A DNA stretch of 58,959 nucleotides from Pseudozyma flocculosa PF-1 (GCF_000417875.1 NW_006920881.1:334995-393953), one strand, 5' to 3'; shown: positions 38,314 to 51,939, counted from the stretch's first letter. A program made the numbers and translations. Notes: a model not told the origin generated them from the sequence alone.

Positions 38314-38771
38314 GGGAGTATGCGATGATGATAGTAATTAAGACAGATGGAAGGGGGCTCCCACCAAATCAACGCCCCGGCAGGTCCCAGCAGGGCCAGG
38401 CAGGACAGGGCCGAGGGCAGGGCAGGCCATCGGGATTCGGACCTCGGCCACCGACACCCCGATTCTTCGCAGCCAGGCCTGGCCTCCACACTTAACCTTG
38501 TTCTGCTTGCCCCGACAAGACCAAGAAGCAACGGCCGGTTGGCCTGGGCCCGACCTGCTCACTGGCCTGCCCACCCCCTACCTCGATGCCCGACACTCAT
38601 TAAGGCTCCTAGACTCTGTCGGCATCAACCGTCAGACCCTCGATCTCGCCCTCGTCGTTGACCGTCTGCCAGTGGGCACAGCTTCCAGGGCCGGGCTCTC
38701 TCTCTCTCTGTCTCTCGCCATCTCGCTCGCTCCTCTCGCTCCCTCTAGAGCCGGCACCCTCCAACAAGCGC
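38314..38771. promoter_or_regulatory. Shared promoter region of GLE1 and OGG1
   Basis: A 458-nt interval separates the divergent GLE1 (-) and OGG1 (+) starts. It has a C/T tract (ctctctctctctgtctctcg, about 38697-38716) upstream of OGG1. No specific factor site can be named. Shared regulation is inferred from geometry alone. Confidence 0.4.
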
Positions 38772-41036
38772 ATGCAAGCCCCGTCCGCATCAAGGAGTCT
38801 TTTGCTGCCCTTCAGGCAACGCATCGCATCCTTCGGCCCCCGTCGCACCGTACATGCCTCTGCTGCCAACCTTCTTGCTCCGACCTCGCCGAGGATGCTC
38901 AAAGACGAGCCTGGCGATCCAGAACACTGCGGAAGCGATCACGGCAACGTCTTCGCTCCCCTTCCACCGCTGGGCTATACGGCTCTGCGCGCCCCGGTTT
39001 CCCAGGTGCTCCTCCCGCTGACCGTGTCCAACAAGTGCGGTCAAGCTTTCCGGTGGCGCGCCATCCAGGTCTGGGAACCAGCATCACCTGGTCGACCAGC
39101 TAGCAAGGTCAATGTCGACCGGAAGCCAGATCTGAAGGCCTTGGGCCATGCTGCAACCGCCTCCGAGGACGAGTCCGACTCTGCCACCACGAACCGGACG
39201 GACTCGGTAGCGTGGCGGGCGCAGACCGAATGGTCACTCTGCCTTTCGGACCGTGTCGTGCTGCTGCGGCAGGACGAGGAGAGGGGCTTCATCTACCACA
39301 GGACACTCCTTCCCGCCTCGAGCTCCTCGGACCGGCCCGACGAAATCGACAGCGAGACGGAGCGGTGGCTGCGCGACTACCTCAACCTAGAGGTGCCCCT
39401 CGAGGCGCTCTACGACGAGTGGGCCAGCAAGGACAAGGTCTTTGCCCGGTTCGCCCACCGCTTCACCGGCCTCCGCATGCTTCGTCAGGACCCGTGGGAG
39501 TGCCTCTGCGCGTGAGTATGCTCGCTCGAGGCCAAGCCCAGGTCCACGCCAGCCCGCTCTGACGTGCTTGCCGGCTGTACATTTGGCCTACCGACGTCGC
39601 CGGCGAGGGGTGCTTAGGTTCATCTGCAGCTCCAACAACAACATTGCCCGCATCGGCCAGATGGTCCAGAACCTCTGCACCCACTTTTCACCCCTTCTAG
39701 TCTCTCACACCTATCCTCCTTGTCCGATCCCGCCGTCGGATCCGGTCGCAGCCCGGGTTGAGGAGGAGGTGCAGCCGACGTCGGTCACGGTCCACTTTCA
39801 TCCATTTCCCGCGCCTGAAAGGCTGGCCGAGGATGGCGTCGAGGACAAGCTGCGCGAGCTCGGCTTCGGCTACCGGGCCAAGTACATCGCCTCGACCGCC
39901 CGCATGCTCTGCGCCCGGCATCGGCGCTCGCATGACGGAGAACAGGAGGGACGCTGGGACTATGGTGTCAAGGTCGAGGACAAGAGCGAGGTGGCAGGCG
40001 TTGCCCGTCAAGAGCCTGCGCCGCTCGTCGATCGCGCTCCGAGGCCATCACCATCAAAGAGACGCAAGGGCAGCACCCCGTCACGTTCAGCCGACGCGGC
40101 GGACACCGCCTCAGCAGAGGGAAAAGGCGACGCTGTCAGCGGGGGCCACGTCGACGCCCCACCCCCGCACTCGGTGCGCTCCTACCTGCAGTCTCTCCGG
40201 CAACTCAGCTACAGCGAAGCGCGGCAAGAGCTGCTCCAGTTTCCGGGCATAGGCCCCAAAGTCGCCGAGTGAGTATAGATGAGCCCGCTTGAGTGAACCG
40301 CCGACGAGCTGCTGCTCGACGAACGAGTCAGCAAGGCGCTCACTGAACCTTGGTGGCACGGCCCGATACCGCCCTCGTAGCTGTATTCTGTTGATGTCGC
40401 TGGACCAGCCCTCGAGCATACCGGTAGATCGTCACGTCTTTCAGTTTGCCGAAAAGTGGTACTCGATCCGCTCAAAGAGGTACGAAGACATCGCCCAGCG
40501 CTTCCGCGAACTGTGGGGCGAGTATGCCGGCTGGGCTCATTCGGTGCGTACACCGGCGCGCACGATGGGAGTTCACGGCCGTCCACGAGGCTGACTGTCC
40601 TACTCTGCTTGCCATCGCACGCTCGACCTCTCGATAGGTCCTCTTCACCGCCGACTTGCGCTCGTTTGCCACCTACAACGCCGCCAAGAAGGAGGAACGG
40701 GTGGAAGAAGCAGGACCGCTTCTGGCCCGTCCGTCGGGGCGGACGGCAGATGATGGCGTCAAGAAGGAGGAGATGCTGCCGGGAGTTCATTCCCCGCCCC
40801 GCGTTGCTCTGCCCGAGCTCGTTGCGTCTGCTACGCCGTCGAAGAGTCGAGCTCAGAGGGACGAGACGCTCGTGCCAGGCGTCGATGCCGATGAGGTGCT
40901 TCTGGAGGCGGGACTCGTCCAAGAGACCGGGGCTGAGGATCGTGGTTCCAGGCTGGCGGCGCCGGCACCGGAAACGACCCTGGCCGAACGGACCAAGGCT
41001 CGACGTCGCGCCGCCACGGGCCATCGGCCAGACTGA
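38772..41036 (+). CDS. OGG1: 8-oxoguanine DNA glycosylase/AP lyase OGG1
   Basis: Exons 38772-39511, 39618-40268, 40381-40543 and 40638-41036; 650 aa. Introns of 106, 112 and 94 nt. OGG1 excises 8-oxoG opposite C. The core blocks are FRWR in KCGQAFRW, LRDYLNLEVPLEALYDEWAS, GLRMLRQDPWECLCAFICSS followed by NNNIARI, the helix-hairpin-helix LLQFPGIGPKVADCILLMSL with catalytic Lys461, and Asp480 in VDRH, spaced 19 residues apart as in human OGG1 (K249/D268). GWAHSVLFTADLR follows. The N-terminus after Met 38772 (QAPSASRSLLLPFRQR) lacks acidic residues and resembles a mitochondrial presequence; a second Met (MLKDEPGD) could start a nuclear form. Disordered insertions and a ~100-residue C-terminal extension make it much longer than the 345-aa human enzyme. 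Confidence 0.92.
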
Positions 41037-43880
41037 GCACGTCGATCTGTCAATCCAATCGGCTCGCATGGAGGACATACCTCCAGGCCCAGACGGCAGG
41101 GGAGACAGACTAGGGCTAGGCTTGATAATGAAGACTAGGCGGTAGCGAGCTACGTCTAAACGGAAGTGGGAACGGTGTCCGCGCAATTCGAGCGGTCGGC
41201 CTGCTGCGCCCTTCGAGCAGCAGGTCACCTTGAGCGTCAGACACAGCTCACCTGGTTGCAATGCAGTGCGCGAGGAAGCTGCCATGTCGTTGCATCCACC
41301 TCAGAGACCGCCAGGCTAGGATGACGCCGGCTTGTGATCCGGGTCAAAGAGGTCAAGAGCGTGTCTGGAGCGGTAGCGCGGCAGGTGGTCACGAACCGAC
41401 GAGGGCTGGCATTCCCTGATCCTCCCTGCCTCTCTGAAGGTCAGACCGGCCCTTGCGTCGTCCATGTTCGAGGCGGTGCAGTCTCGAAGTCAGAGAAAGC
41501 TCGCAGCGGTCTGTCGAGGGCCAGAGGCCTCTCTCTCTCTTTCTCTATCTTTGACGACCCGACTCGTCGCCAGCAATCAAGAATCAAGCACCTTCCAGAA
41601 GTAAACGACGGACGGGAAGGGGCGACGATTAGCAGAGAGCAACGAAGACGTTGTGCAGGGGGCGCAGCAACCGCCATGTCCACCTCCCCGCCCGCCCAAA
41701 GCAGCGGAGCGTCCAGCAGGACCGCTCTGCCATCGCCACCGCCTTTTTCACCCACAACGAGGATGTCAGGATCCGCAGCCGGTTGAACACGCGCCAGCAA
41801 GCAAGCCCAAATAAAGCTAAGGCAGGCTGTTCCCCGCCTGCGCGCACGGATCGCTCTTTGTCCGGGCCGCCCTCGCCTCGCCTAGTGTCCTGCCTCGCCT
41901 CGCGGGGCCTCGCCTCGTCTTTGCAGCTTGATTCGCGCGTGTGCCAGCAAGCCCCGCTGCGAGATTCGGCGTCGGCGGGGAGACGAGGCAGACGGGCCTA
42001 GGCAGGGTCATGGTGGATGTGGCCCGACGGCCTCGACTTCTCCCTTCTGCCAACGTCAACGCCGCTAGGGAAGGTAGCAGCAGCTGTTGGCTGACCTGCA
42101 CCTTTCCTTGGTTCCTTGGCTATACGGCCTGGCCACAGAAGGCAGGCGGCGAGCTGTCACGTCGGCCCGCCCCGCGAGGTCAGCCACCCCTGGGCCAAGG
42201 GAGCTGAGGGGCCGACTGACTGGCCAAGGACAGCCCGTGCGTAGCTTCAACCTTGCTTGCCTTTCTCTTTTTCCCCGCCCCTTCTTGCTGGACGGTCGGC
42301 ACCCAGGGAACAGGTGGTGCGGCCGAGTGGGCAGGCGAAGAAGCAAGCAGCATGCAGGCAGGCAAGCAAGCCAGCAGCCAGGCGAACAGGGGGGGCTGCG
42401 AGTGCAGGCAAGCTGTCTCAGCGCCCGAACAGGCTAGGCAGAGGCCAGGCCCAGGTTCTGGCCGCGTCGCCGCGTGCAAGACGCCTGGCAGGCAAGCATC
42501 GCTGGCTGGCTGTGGCTGGCCACCGGGCATGCACGCACGCACGCACGCACGCGCCCCCCCGCTTCCCGCTCGGAGGGCCATCTGGACGCACTGGCTCCAG
42601 CTGGGCCTGGCCTGGCCTGCCTGGCCTTCGGTTTAGGCTTGCCCTTGCCGGTCGCCCTTGCTGCCTGCCCGCCTTCGACAAAGTCACACGCACGTACGTC
42701 CGACGCCCAGCACACCCACCCGCTTCATACACGTACGCCGCCCACTCCAGGCAGCAGCAGGCAAGCACAGGCAGGCAGGCCGGGCGATTCCAAAAGCTAC
42801 CCTTTCCTGGCAGCCAGCAACTTGGTTCCCTCTGGTCGACCATCATCGCGCTCCCATCATATCACATCGCCCGTCCCTCCTCTCCCTAGCCTAGCATCAG
42901 CTCTACACCTACCCTGGCCATCTGTTGCTCCCGCAGCTCCGCAACCACTCCCCGCCCGCCTGGCCGACCCTTGACGCGTTGGCATTTCTCCGTTTGCCGG
43001 GCGCCGTCGCCGCCATACATCATCACCATCACCCGCTTGCGAACGTCCGCCTACCGCCTACCGCCACCGCCGCCGCCGCCGCCGCCGCTGAGAGCGCTTC
43101 CTCCCCGCTCATCGTCCATAGCGGCACAGCAGCTGGTGCCCACCCACACTCGTTTGACACTGACGCACTCGGGCATGTCCAGCCCGTAGAGGTACCGCTT
43201 GAACCTCTCACGCACACCAATCAAGGCACGCGCTTGCCCGTTCGTCGTCCCGGCGGCAACCCCGCACATCCGCGTGGCCCGCCATCGAGGCCAGCACACA
43301 GCAGCACACGCTTCGACTGGGCCGCCTGGCCCTACCCCGCATGCGCCACGCGCTCGTAAAGCCCTCCATCCGTGCTGCGGTCTATCGAGCAGCTGTGAGC
43401 GATCGCCCGATTCCCGCCATCTTCCCGCACCGAACAGCGGCAGGCTTTCCAGCCCTGCCAGGAGCGACCACGCCGAAAGCTGAGAACCGGCCGCACCTAT
43501 CACCGGACACCACACCTTCATCCTCGCTCTCGCCCTGGTCCTGGCCATCGCCGCCGTCGTACTCCTCGCCGATCTCCAACCTTCGTTCCACATCGTCCGT
43601 GCGACTCTCCATCCGATCCTGTGCGGCCGCTCTCTCGTGCAACCTCACCGGGACATTGCGAGGAACAGCGCAGTTTTGCGGGGATTGTTGGAGCGTCTGA
43701 TCGCTCGACATCTATTCCCCGTTTACGGCCATTCTTTTGTGCTGCATCGAAGTGCTTGCCCGCCACTTGCTCCGAATCGACTGCTGCTGGCCCTCCAGAC
43801 ACTGCCTGGCTGCAGCGCACCAAGAGAGCTGATCGTCCCGGTCTCAGAACAAGCTCGACAGAATCAGAAGCTTCGCCATC
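41037..43880. other. Gene-poor, repeat-rich interval upstream of BEM2-like gene
   Basis: About 2.8 kb without a supported gene. It contains many gcaggca/gccaggc-type short repeats (42340-42500 and 42750-42785), an acgcacgcacgc run near 42535-42552 and a ccgccgccg run near 43068-43088. The last ~700 nt are C/T-rich and likely a promoter or leader. A short frame at 41675-41785 (MSTSPPAQSSGAS) is the only small candidate and is not convincing. Confidence 0.45.
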
Positions 43881-46800
43881 ATGACTCCACCATTTGGCTC
43901 ACTGCAGAATCCGCAAACGGCGGGCCAGCAGCCGCCGTCGCAGCAGCAACAACAGCAGCAACAGCAACCGATCGGCAGGAGCCAATCAGCCTTCAACTTC
44001 CTTTTGAGCAAGGCCAAGATGCCCTTTTCGTCCTCTTCCAGCTCCTCGACGCTGAACACATCCAATTCACTCTCATCACTGTCTGGACAGCACGACGACC
44101 CTTTCATCGACAGCACAAATCATCTCCAGTACCACCGCCAGCTGCAGCAGCAGTATCCCGCACCGCACGGTCCGTCCATGGCGTCGCTCGGCCGGAGTTC
44201 GGCGGTTCCAGGCCCGGCAGCGACATCCAGTGTCCCCCGCTCTTCCACCTCGGAGCAGCACGCGGGCAAGACGCCGACAACGGCGCAGGGATCATCGTTC
44301 GGCAGCCGGCCCAGCATGTCCGACGAGACCGCGGTCTCGAGCCCCACTAAGCGAGGCTTCTTTGGCGGCATGGGCCGGGATCGCAAGGTATCGAATGCTT
44401 CTGCCGGAAAGCCGCCGCTAGCGTCCAAGAACGGCTATGGCCACAGTCCGCTCGGACGCGGTCTGCGCCAGGACAGCGGTGGCTCGGCTTCGTTCGCACT
44501 TTACAGCAAGAGCCAGTCGGATCTGCACGCAAGGGCCGAGTTCCCTTCGCCCACCAGCGGTACCACTGAGCTGCCAAAGATGCCGCTCATCTACGCTCAG
44601 AACACGCAGGGCGGCGACCGCGGTGGCCAGTACCTGCAGTCTCCTAGCCCGGCCATCGGCTTCTCGAGAAGCGTCGACGATCTCGGCTCCACCGACCAGC
44701 CTTCTTCGCCCTACCCCATCACTCCGAACTCGCTCCAGGAGGGCCCTTATCATCAGAGCCCGACTGTGCCGCAGCACGGAGGCAATTGGGGCGAGCAGGG
44801 TCTCGTGACGGGGGACGCCTGGCGACCGAGTGACATGGGGACGCTCGCGTCGCCGTCTTCCTACTCGACCACCGGCGCCCATCATGCTCGGGATGGACAA
44901 GCTCGGTCGGCGCCGGGTTCAGCCCGGTCTGACGCAGCCTTTCAACATGTTCCGCTTTCGTCGGCACCGAGCCATCAGGCCGGCGGACTGTGGCCGATCA
45001 TGCCGCCGCCTGCACCGAGCAACGCGGCTGCTCATGCGATGGCGGCCCCAACTGGCAAAGCCGACAGCCGCAAGCACTCGCGCAAAGCGTCGAAGCTCAA
45101 CAATCTTGGCAGCGGCCGAGAAGCGGCGACTACTCACGGCAAGGGCGCTGTGGCTGGCACCCTCGCGGCGTCTCTAGGTCTGGCGAGCATCGGCAGCGTC
45201 CCACCAGGCACAACGGTAAGCAGCCGCGGCAGCAGCGAGGCGGAAAGGAGCTAGATGTGCCGACGGCGCGAGCAACCCTTCTGATCCGCCCACCTCCGAG
45301 GTTCCTCTGCTACGCGCCCTATGCCCACCCCGCAGTCGCCCAACACCCGGCAGAATTCGGAGCATGCGGGCGAACCGGTGCCCCTGCCTCCGGGCGCCGT
45401 CTTTCAGGGCTTCCTCGGCAGGAACACGCACATCAGCCTGTCGCTGCAGCAGCTCACCGAAACTGACGGCAGCAAAGGTCGTGAAAAGGAAAAGGACATT
45501 TCCAAGGGATGGAAGCCGTACCGCGTCGTCTTGCAAGATGGTAAGCTCCACTTCTACAAGCCGCCGAGCAGCGTCTCGGACGATGTCAAGGCGCTCTTTC
45601 CCACCACGGTGGCCTGGGGTGCTCACGACCGCAATGGGTCCGGCCCGTCAAAGGCATCCGGCTCTTCGTACGCGCGCGAGCTCGGCATCGACGCCAACGG
45701 CCTCGTGAACAGCGGTCTTGGCAAAAACGAGCTGCTCCTGGCCACTTCGAGCAACAAAGATGGCTCTTCGGCGCAGAGCTCGCCCTCGTTCGGCCCGCTC
45801 CGCTACAAGGGTCTCCCTGGTCGGCGGACGCCAGTGCGCGGCGACAGCTCGACGACGGTTGTCCTCACCGCAGAGCCAGAGCCCATGGCGCCACCCACGG
45901 CGGTCCGGGTCAATGCCAGCGACGCATGGGCTGGCGCGGGTGCGCATCCGGCGCTGTCGCTTGCAGAGGTAGCCCAAGCCCCGAAACGCTGGATCGACCG
46001 CATTCAGAGCGCTACCCTCGATGCTCTGGCCGATGAGTTCGTCCGAGCTACTCAGCTGCCAGAGTCTCTGCGCGAGGCGTCGGCGTCGGCCACGGCCGAC
46101 GAGGTGCAAGCACAGACGGACGCCTTCGCCGTAACCGCACTTGTGTCTGCCGCCGCTAGCTCGCCCGAGGTCGGCCCCGCGTCCCTGCTGGGCGAGATCT
46201 CGCGTTTGGCCGCAGCGCAGCTGGAGCGCCCCGAGGACAATGTCTCGCGATCGTTGCGGCAGAGGCTCAGCCGGTTGATCCAGCTTTCGGTGGAACTCGG
46301 CGTGACGCGATCCCGCCGTGTCTTCGAGGATGCCGTATCCCAGCTGCGATCGCTCGCTCAGCGGCTGGAAGCTGATGCCGAGACGATCAAGGCGCTAGAG
46401 CCGACCCCGGCCGGTCAGGCGAGAGCTACGGTCAAGGACTGGCTCAACCCGGATCCGTGTACACTCAACGGCACCAGGCCGGAACTTGAGCAGATGTTCG
46501 CGGCGCGGGCCATCACGGGCGACCTCCTGCTCAAACTGGACCCGCTCGAGGTGGCACAGCAGATTCAGGCTTTCCATGCGAATCGCCTCGGCGCCCTGGT
46601 GGAGCCGAGCCATGGTGCCACCGCCCTCGATATGATCGATCCGGATCACCACGCCCTCGTAACCACGTTGAGCTTCGACTCGCAGTCTTCCCACTACCTC
46701 ACGCGTTTGGTCCTCTCGCACCTCGTTGGAGGAGCCGACGCCGAGACGCAGGGTACCTCTGCGATATTCAACCAGTCCGGCGCACGCCACCGGGCGTCGC

Positions 46801-49800
46801 TGCTGCGACACTGGATCGCCATCGCCTCCTACCTCCTCTCCTTCGGCGACATTCCTGGCTGGCTTGCCGTGGTCGTCGCTCTCTGTTCGCGTGCTGTCAC
46901 GCGTCTCGAACAGACCTGGCGGTATCTGGCGGAAGGCGACCGCCTGCTGGTGGCACGGGAATGGGCGCCGCAGTTGGCCAAGGCCGCGTGGATCGAGGGG
47001 ATCCACTCGCAGGTGCGTCCCATCTTGCTGACAGAGGGGCAACATGCGTTCGTCAAGGTCGAGCCGGGCAGAACGCTGCGGGTGCTGCCTTTCCTAGGCA
47101 ACGCTCCAGCCCATCTGCTCCGAAGAGACGTTCAGTCGGCCGATGTTGGCCCCGCATCCGATCCGCCGCCGCATGGGGACCGTCAAGAAGTCGCCGGCAA
47201 AGCACTCGAAAGCGAGGCCCTCCTCGCTCTGGCTCGGGACTGGCGATCGACCTGGCAACTCGACGATGCGCCGATCCCTATCGCTGCCGTTGCGGATCCC
47301 ATCGTCGAGTACCAACTCTGCCTTCAGCTCGCTGCGCAAGCGACGGGCTCGGTCATGGACGTGTCCAGCCTGATGGCGCGTTCCTATCGCCTCGAGCCCA
47401 AGGCGCTCGGCAACCTCCAGATCCCCGGCCCCGCTGCCGTGGCCGCCCGCGCCGCGACTGCTCACCTCTCTCAGGTGCCACTGCTATTTCCCATGCCGCT
47501 TCCGCATCTCAGCCTGCTCGACGTCGGCAAGATCCAAGAGGTAGCGACAGGCGCCGATCGCAAGGCCAAGCAAATCAGCGACCCGTACGCTACCATCACG
47601 GCGAGGACGCTGGGCCGCCCCGGCATCAACGCTTCGCCGTTCGTGCGTTCGTCTGCCTTCTCCCCGACATTGCCGTTCCGTGGCAGTAGATCCGCCATCT
47701 TTGGCGGCATCTACGAGTGGAACCCGACTGGAGGGCCTTCCGCTGTGGGTGAGGACAGTGCTGGCCTCTTCCGCATCGGCAATGAGCTCGTCCTCAAGCC
47801 GATCCAGGAACCTAGCCTGTCGGTCCCGTCGTCGCCGATGGCGGCCAAGCGTTTCTCCCAAGATTTCGGGAGATCCTCGCGCCCGCTCTCGCAGGTCTCG
47901 AAGCGTTCCAGCCTGCCCGCTTCGAACCGCAGCTCGGTCATCGAGGTGGTCGTCCCTGTCCAGGTGGTCGTCAAGGCGGCGACGCTCGAGCGGATGATCG
48001 ACGTGCTGGTCATGGGCGTGCAGCACATCAACGTCAAGGGTCCAGACGAGAATGCCGTCGAGGGTGCCGCGCCTCGCCGAACCAGGCTGAGCTTGGACCT
48101 CGAGTCGTACCGGTCGACGTTCCTCGCAACCTACCGCAGCCTCTGCAGCCCTCGCGAGCTGTTCGAACAGCTGCAGAAGCGATTCGCCACCGCCATCAAT
48201 GCCAGCAAGGAGATGGCACTGCTCGACACCTACCAGATCTCGAGCCAGTTCCCGAGCTGGGTGATGGTCAACCCGGCCGGCAGCCACGTCGAGCCCATCG
48301 ACTGGGAGGTCGTCTCCCGCATCCGGATGGGCGTGGTCCTGACGCTGCGTGTCTGGATCGACCGCTTCCCCCAGGACTTTGCCGACGACGACGCGCTCTA
48401 CCAGCTGGTCCACGCATTTCTCCGTCATCCAGGCATGGAGCCGCTGGCCGAGGACCCGGATCAGGCGAGGCTCTCGCTCGCCATCGCTCAGATCAACGGC
48501 ATGTTCGTGCAAAGCATCATGAGCGCCAATGCTCGCGGCGAGGAACGAAGCTACGCCCTCGCCACGCCGGTCTACGCCTCCGGGTCGATCGATGCCGTCG
48601 ACGTCGACTTTGACGCCATCGGCTGCGAGGAGCTCGTCGACTTTCTCGAGTCGATCGCCACAGTCTTCTTCGACAAGATCGTCGAGCGCGACCTGCTCGT
48701 GGTCGCCGAGCTGTTCGAGCGGCAGGCGCTGCAGCCGACGGGATGGTACGCAGCTCGCCACAGCGATTCCCAGCCAGGCGACGACGACAAGCCGATCAAC
48801 AGCATGTACTCGCTCCTCGACGTGCTCAGGACGCCCGGCTCCAGCGGCAGAGAACCGACGCTTCAGCAACGTCTGCCGGCCGCCGTCCGCGACGCTCTGG
48901 CGGCGCAGAGTCTGTTGCGCGGCTGGGTGGCGATTCACATTATCGAACGCGGGCTCGGTGTCGAGAAACGCCAGGCTCGGCTGGAAAAGCTGCTCGACGC
49001 CGTCTGGATCTGCAGAGCACGGATGGCCCGACTGCGCGCTGGCGACGACTGTGGCGGCGGCAGCGGCATCACGCTATCCCAGGAAAGCTCGATGCCCTTC
49101 CGCGAAGCGACGATCGGTTCCTTCATTGAGAGCGCCATCCTCGGCAGCCTTACGTCATCCGAGAGCCGCATCTTCCTCCGTGCCTGGCAGGGCGTCGCGC
49201 TGGGCAGGAGCGGCACAGGCGACAGCCTGGCCGACCTTTTCCCGCTCGATGTCACGCCTCCAATGCGCGTCGCCTCATCCGGTGCCAGCACGCCGGATGT
49301 TGGCTGGATACTCGGCTGCCTCGCAGAGGCGGCCACCCGAGCCTCGGCGCCGTCGGACGCTGCCGATGTCGGGCTGATCGACTTTGAGCAGCGTAGAACG
49401 GTGTGGAGCCTGATCGAGGGCGCCGTCCGCGTGAGGCCGCCGTGCAACAGCCCAGCCTTGATCGATCTCGCGGGTGCACGGCTCAAGGCGATGCAGACAG
49501 CGCTCAGTCACGTCACCTGGGATCGCCGCGCTTTCCGCGAAGATGCCGCGAGGGAGGCGAGCCAAGCGACCCCGATCAGCCCGCACGCCAACATTCGCCA
49601 GAGCAGCTCGGGCAAAGCGTTGGCTGGCCTCTCGCGACAACAGCAGGAGAAGATGCGCCGCGACCGGAGCGCGCTGGCCTCCCTCGAAGCGACGTTGGCC
49701 ACTGGCCCTTCGATCTCTTCCCGCCTCTCGAGTATGCCAGCGTCGGGCGATCGCAGCTCGGGTCGCGCGTCGAGCCCAATCGTGGTCGGCGCTTTCAGTG

Positions 49801-51939
49801 GCGTCGCCGGCACCGCTGCTCCGAACGCTGCGGCCCCAGCGGCGGCGGACAAAACGACCATCCGCGCGAGGCGGATGACGGCTCTGTTCGGCCGCGCCGT
49901 TCGGCCGCTCATCTCAGACAAGTCCGATCCGCAGCCTGTCCGCACCGTCGACGAGTTGATGCGCCTGACGCCCACGCAGAAGCCCTCCCTCGTTGCCGGC
50001 CTTGGAGGTGCACAGCTGGCGCCGTGGAACAACTCGCAGAGGCCCTTTGTGCTCCACCTGACGTCAGAGGAAGGAGCAAAGTACCTCCTCCAAGCTCCCA
50101 GCCAGGCCGAGATGAGCCAGTGGTACACTCAGATCAGCCGGATCGCAAAGGAGCGGGCGCCCCGTCGGCCGACCGAGGCGCGAAAGGGCTTTGCCGGCAA
50201 GTCTGGTGCGCAAAGTGAGTTATGACCATGGTCGCGCGACTGGATCGCAGCCTGCGAGCCCACGCCTGCCTGCCTCGTTCCGTTGCCTTGCATGCTTCGA
50301 TCCGAGAGCTTACGCTGACCTTCCTGGCCATTATTCGCCGCCCGCGCGTCTCTGGCCTCTTCTACCTCCAACAGGCCCCGCTGTGGCGCCACTCTACGGC
50401 GTTCCGCTTCCCGCCATAGTCGACCGCGAGGGCAGCGCAGTGCCCATGGCGGTCGAAAAGATGTTTGCTGAGATCGAGGCCCGCGGTCTCCGTGAGCAGG
50501 GAATCTACCGGATCTCTGGAGCCAAGAGTGCCATTGAAGGCCTCCGCAACGCGCTCAACAAGCAGCCGCTCGATTCGATCGACCTGTCCAATGGCGAGTA
50601 CAGCGACGTTAATACCATCGCCGGCGCCATCAAGCACTTCTTCCGCGACCTGCCCGAGCCCGTCATCACGTTCGCATCGTACGACGCCATCATTGCCGCC
50701 GAGCGCATCGAGAACCACGACGAGCGGCTCAGCACCATCCGTGAGATCATCTGGGCGCTGCCCAAATGCCACTTTGACCTCCTCCGCCGCACCGCCGAGC
50801 ACCTCGCCCGTGTCGTAGATGAGGGCAAGTACAATCTTATGGCGCCGCACAACATCGGGCTTGTCTTCGGCACCTCGCTGCTCAATCCCCCGCCGGGACC
50901 GTCGAGCATCGCGCTGTCGTTTGGTAACATCGGCAAGGCCGCCCACATCGTCAAGATCATCGTCACAATGCACGAATGGCTCTTCGAACCCGAGCCGGAA
51001 CCCGAGGTCGACGTCGAGACCGGATCCGGAGTCGAGCAAGATGCAGCCACTGGGACCGCAGCGGTGGACACCTCAACAAGCCTTTTGTCGGCGGAGCCGA
51101 GCGCAGTCCGGGAGGGCGCGGGACCGACGGCGGTGGATGAGGACGGCGACCCTGACTCTCTCGATCGGCGTAATCGACTGGGCGGAACCGACGTTACCGA
51201 TCCGCCGTCAGGCCGGAGCACGACTGCCGCGCAGAGAAGGCATACCTACATGTTGGGAGGCCTCGGGCTGGGCGCCGATCAGCTGCAGCAGCTGCGGGGC
51301 ATTCCCGACCGCGATACGTCAACGGTCGCGGCCAGCGGCGCATCAATGCAGCGCAGCTTCAGCAGCGATAGCGAGCCTCTCACACCGCTGGAAAGGTTCG
51401 ATGGCCTGTCCCCGGTGTCGAGCTCGCAGCCGATGGCCCGCAAGCTGTCTTCCCCAGCCTCGCCGCTGCCCTCGGTCCCCGACGAGGATGCATCCGCCGA
51501 GGGACTGCCCGACATCTTGCTGACGTCGACTGAGCGAAACGGAGATCCATGCATTCCTGCAGAACCGCAAGCTGCCGACTCCGATGATCGCCGGCACAAT
51601 GACGACGATGCCGCGGGCAGCGACGAACGGGAGCGCGACGACGAAAGCGCCAACGACGACACTGCTTCTGCGATCGCGCAAACTGGAGCAGCGCAGTCGC
51701 CGCCACCGGATGCAGCCGGCGCCCTCCTCGAGGTAAATGCCGCGAACCAGCCACGTCCGCGCGCCAAGCGGATGCGCGACGGCTACCGGGATAGCGTGTT
51801 TTCGAGCTACTCGCTCTACGCCGACTGTTTCGACAACCTAAGCCTCGCTGCTGCACCGACAGCAGCGGGCGCACAGGCCGTCATGTCTGGCAAGTCGAAC
51901 AACGACACTGACAGCAACGTCGGTGAGGACTTCGACTAG
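43881..51939 (+). CDS. BEM2: BEM2-like RhoGAP with RasGEF-like and PH domains
   Basis: Three exons, 43881-45215, 45336-50214 and 50375-51939; 2,592 aa. Introns are 120 nt (phase 0) and 160 nt (phase 1). The order of parts is: Gln/Ser-rich disordered N-terminus; a first PH-like segment (VFQGFLGRN...WKPYRVVLQDGKLHFYK, about 464-530); a RasGEF N-terminal (REM) region (TLERMIDVLV, RSTFLATYRSLCSPRELFEQ, about 1325-1500); a divergent RasGEF region (EELVDFLESIATVFFDKIVE through about 1740); the end of a PH domain (FVLHLTSEEGAKYLLQAPSQ, about 2015-2045); and RhoGAP (VPLPAIVDREG...GLREQGIYRISGAKSAIEGL, about 2080-2275) with arginine finger Arg2117. This order matches yeast Bem2, a GAP for Rho1/Cdc42 in bud emergence. 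A disordered acidic tail follows. Confidence 0.9.

Noticed and set aside
47484..48938. 484-codon minus-strand frame
   Set aside because: Antisense shadow of the BEM2-like gene, produced by GC-rich codon bias.
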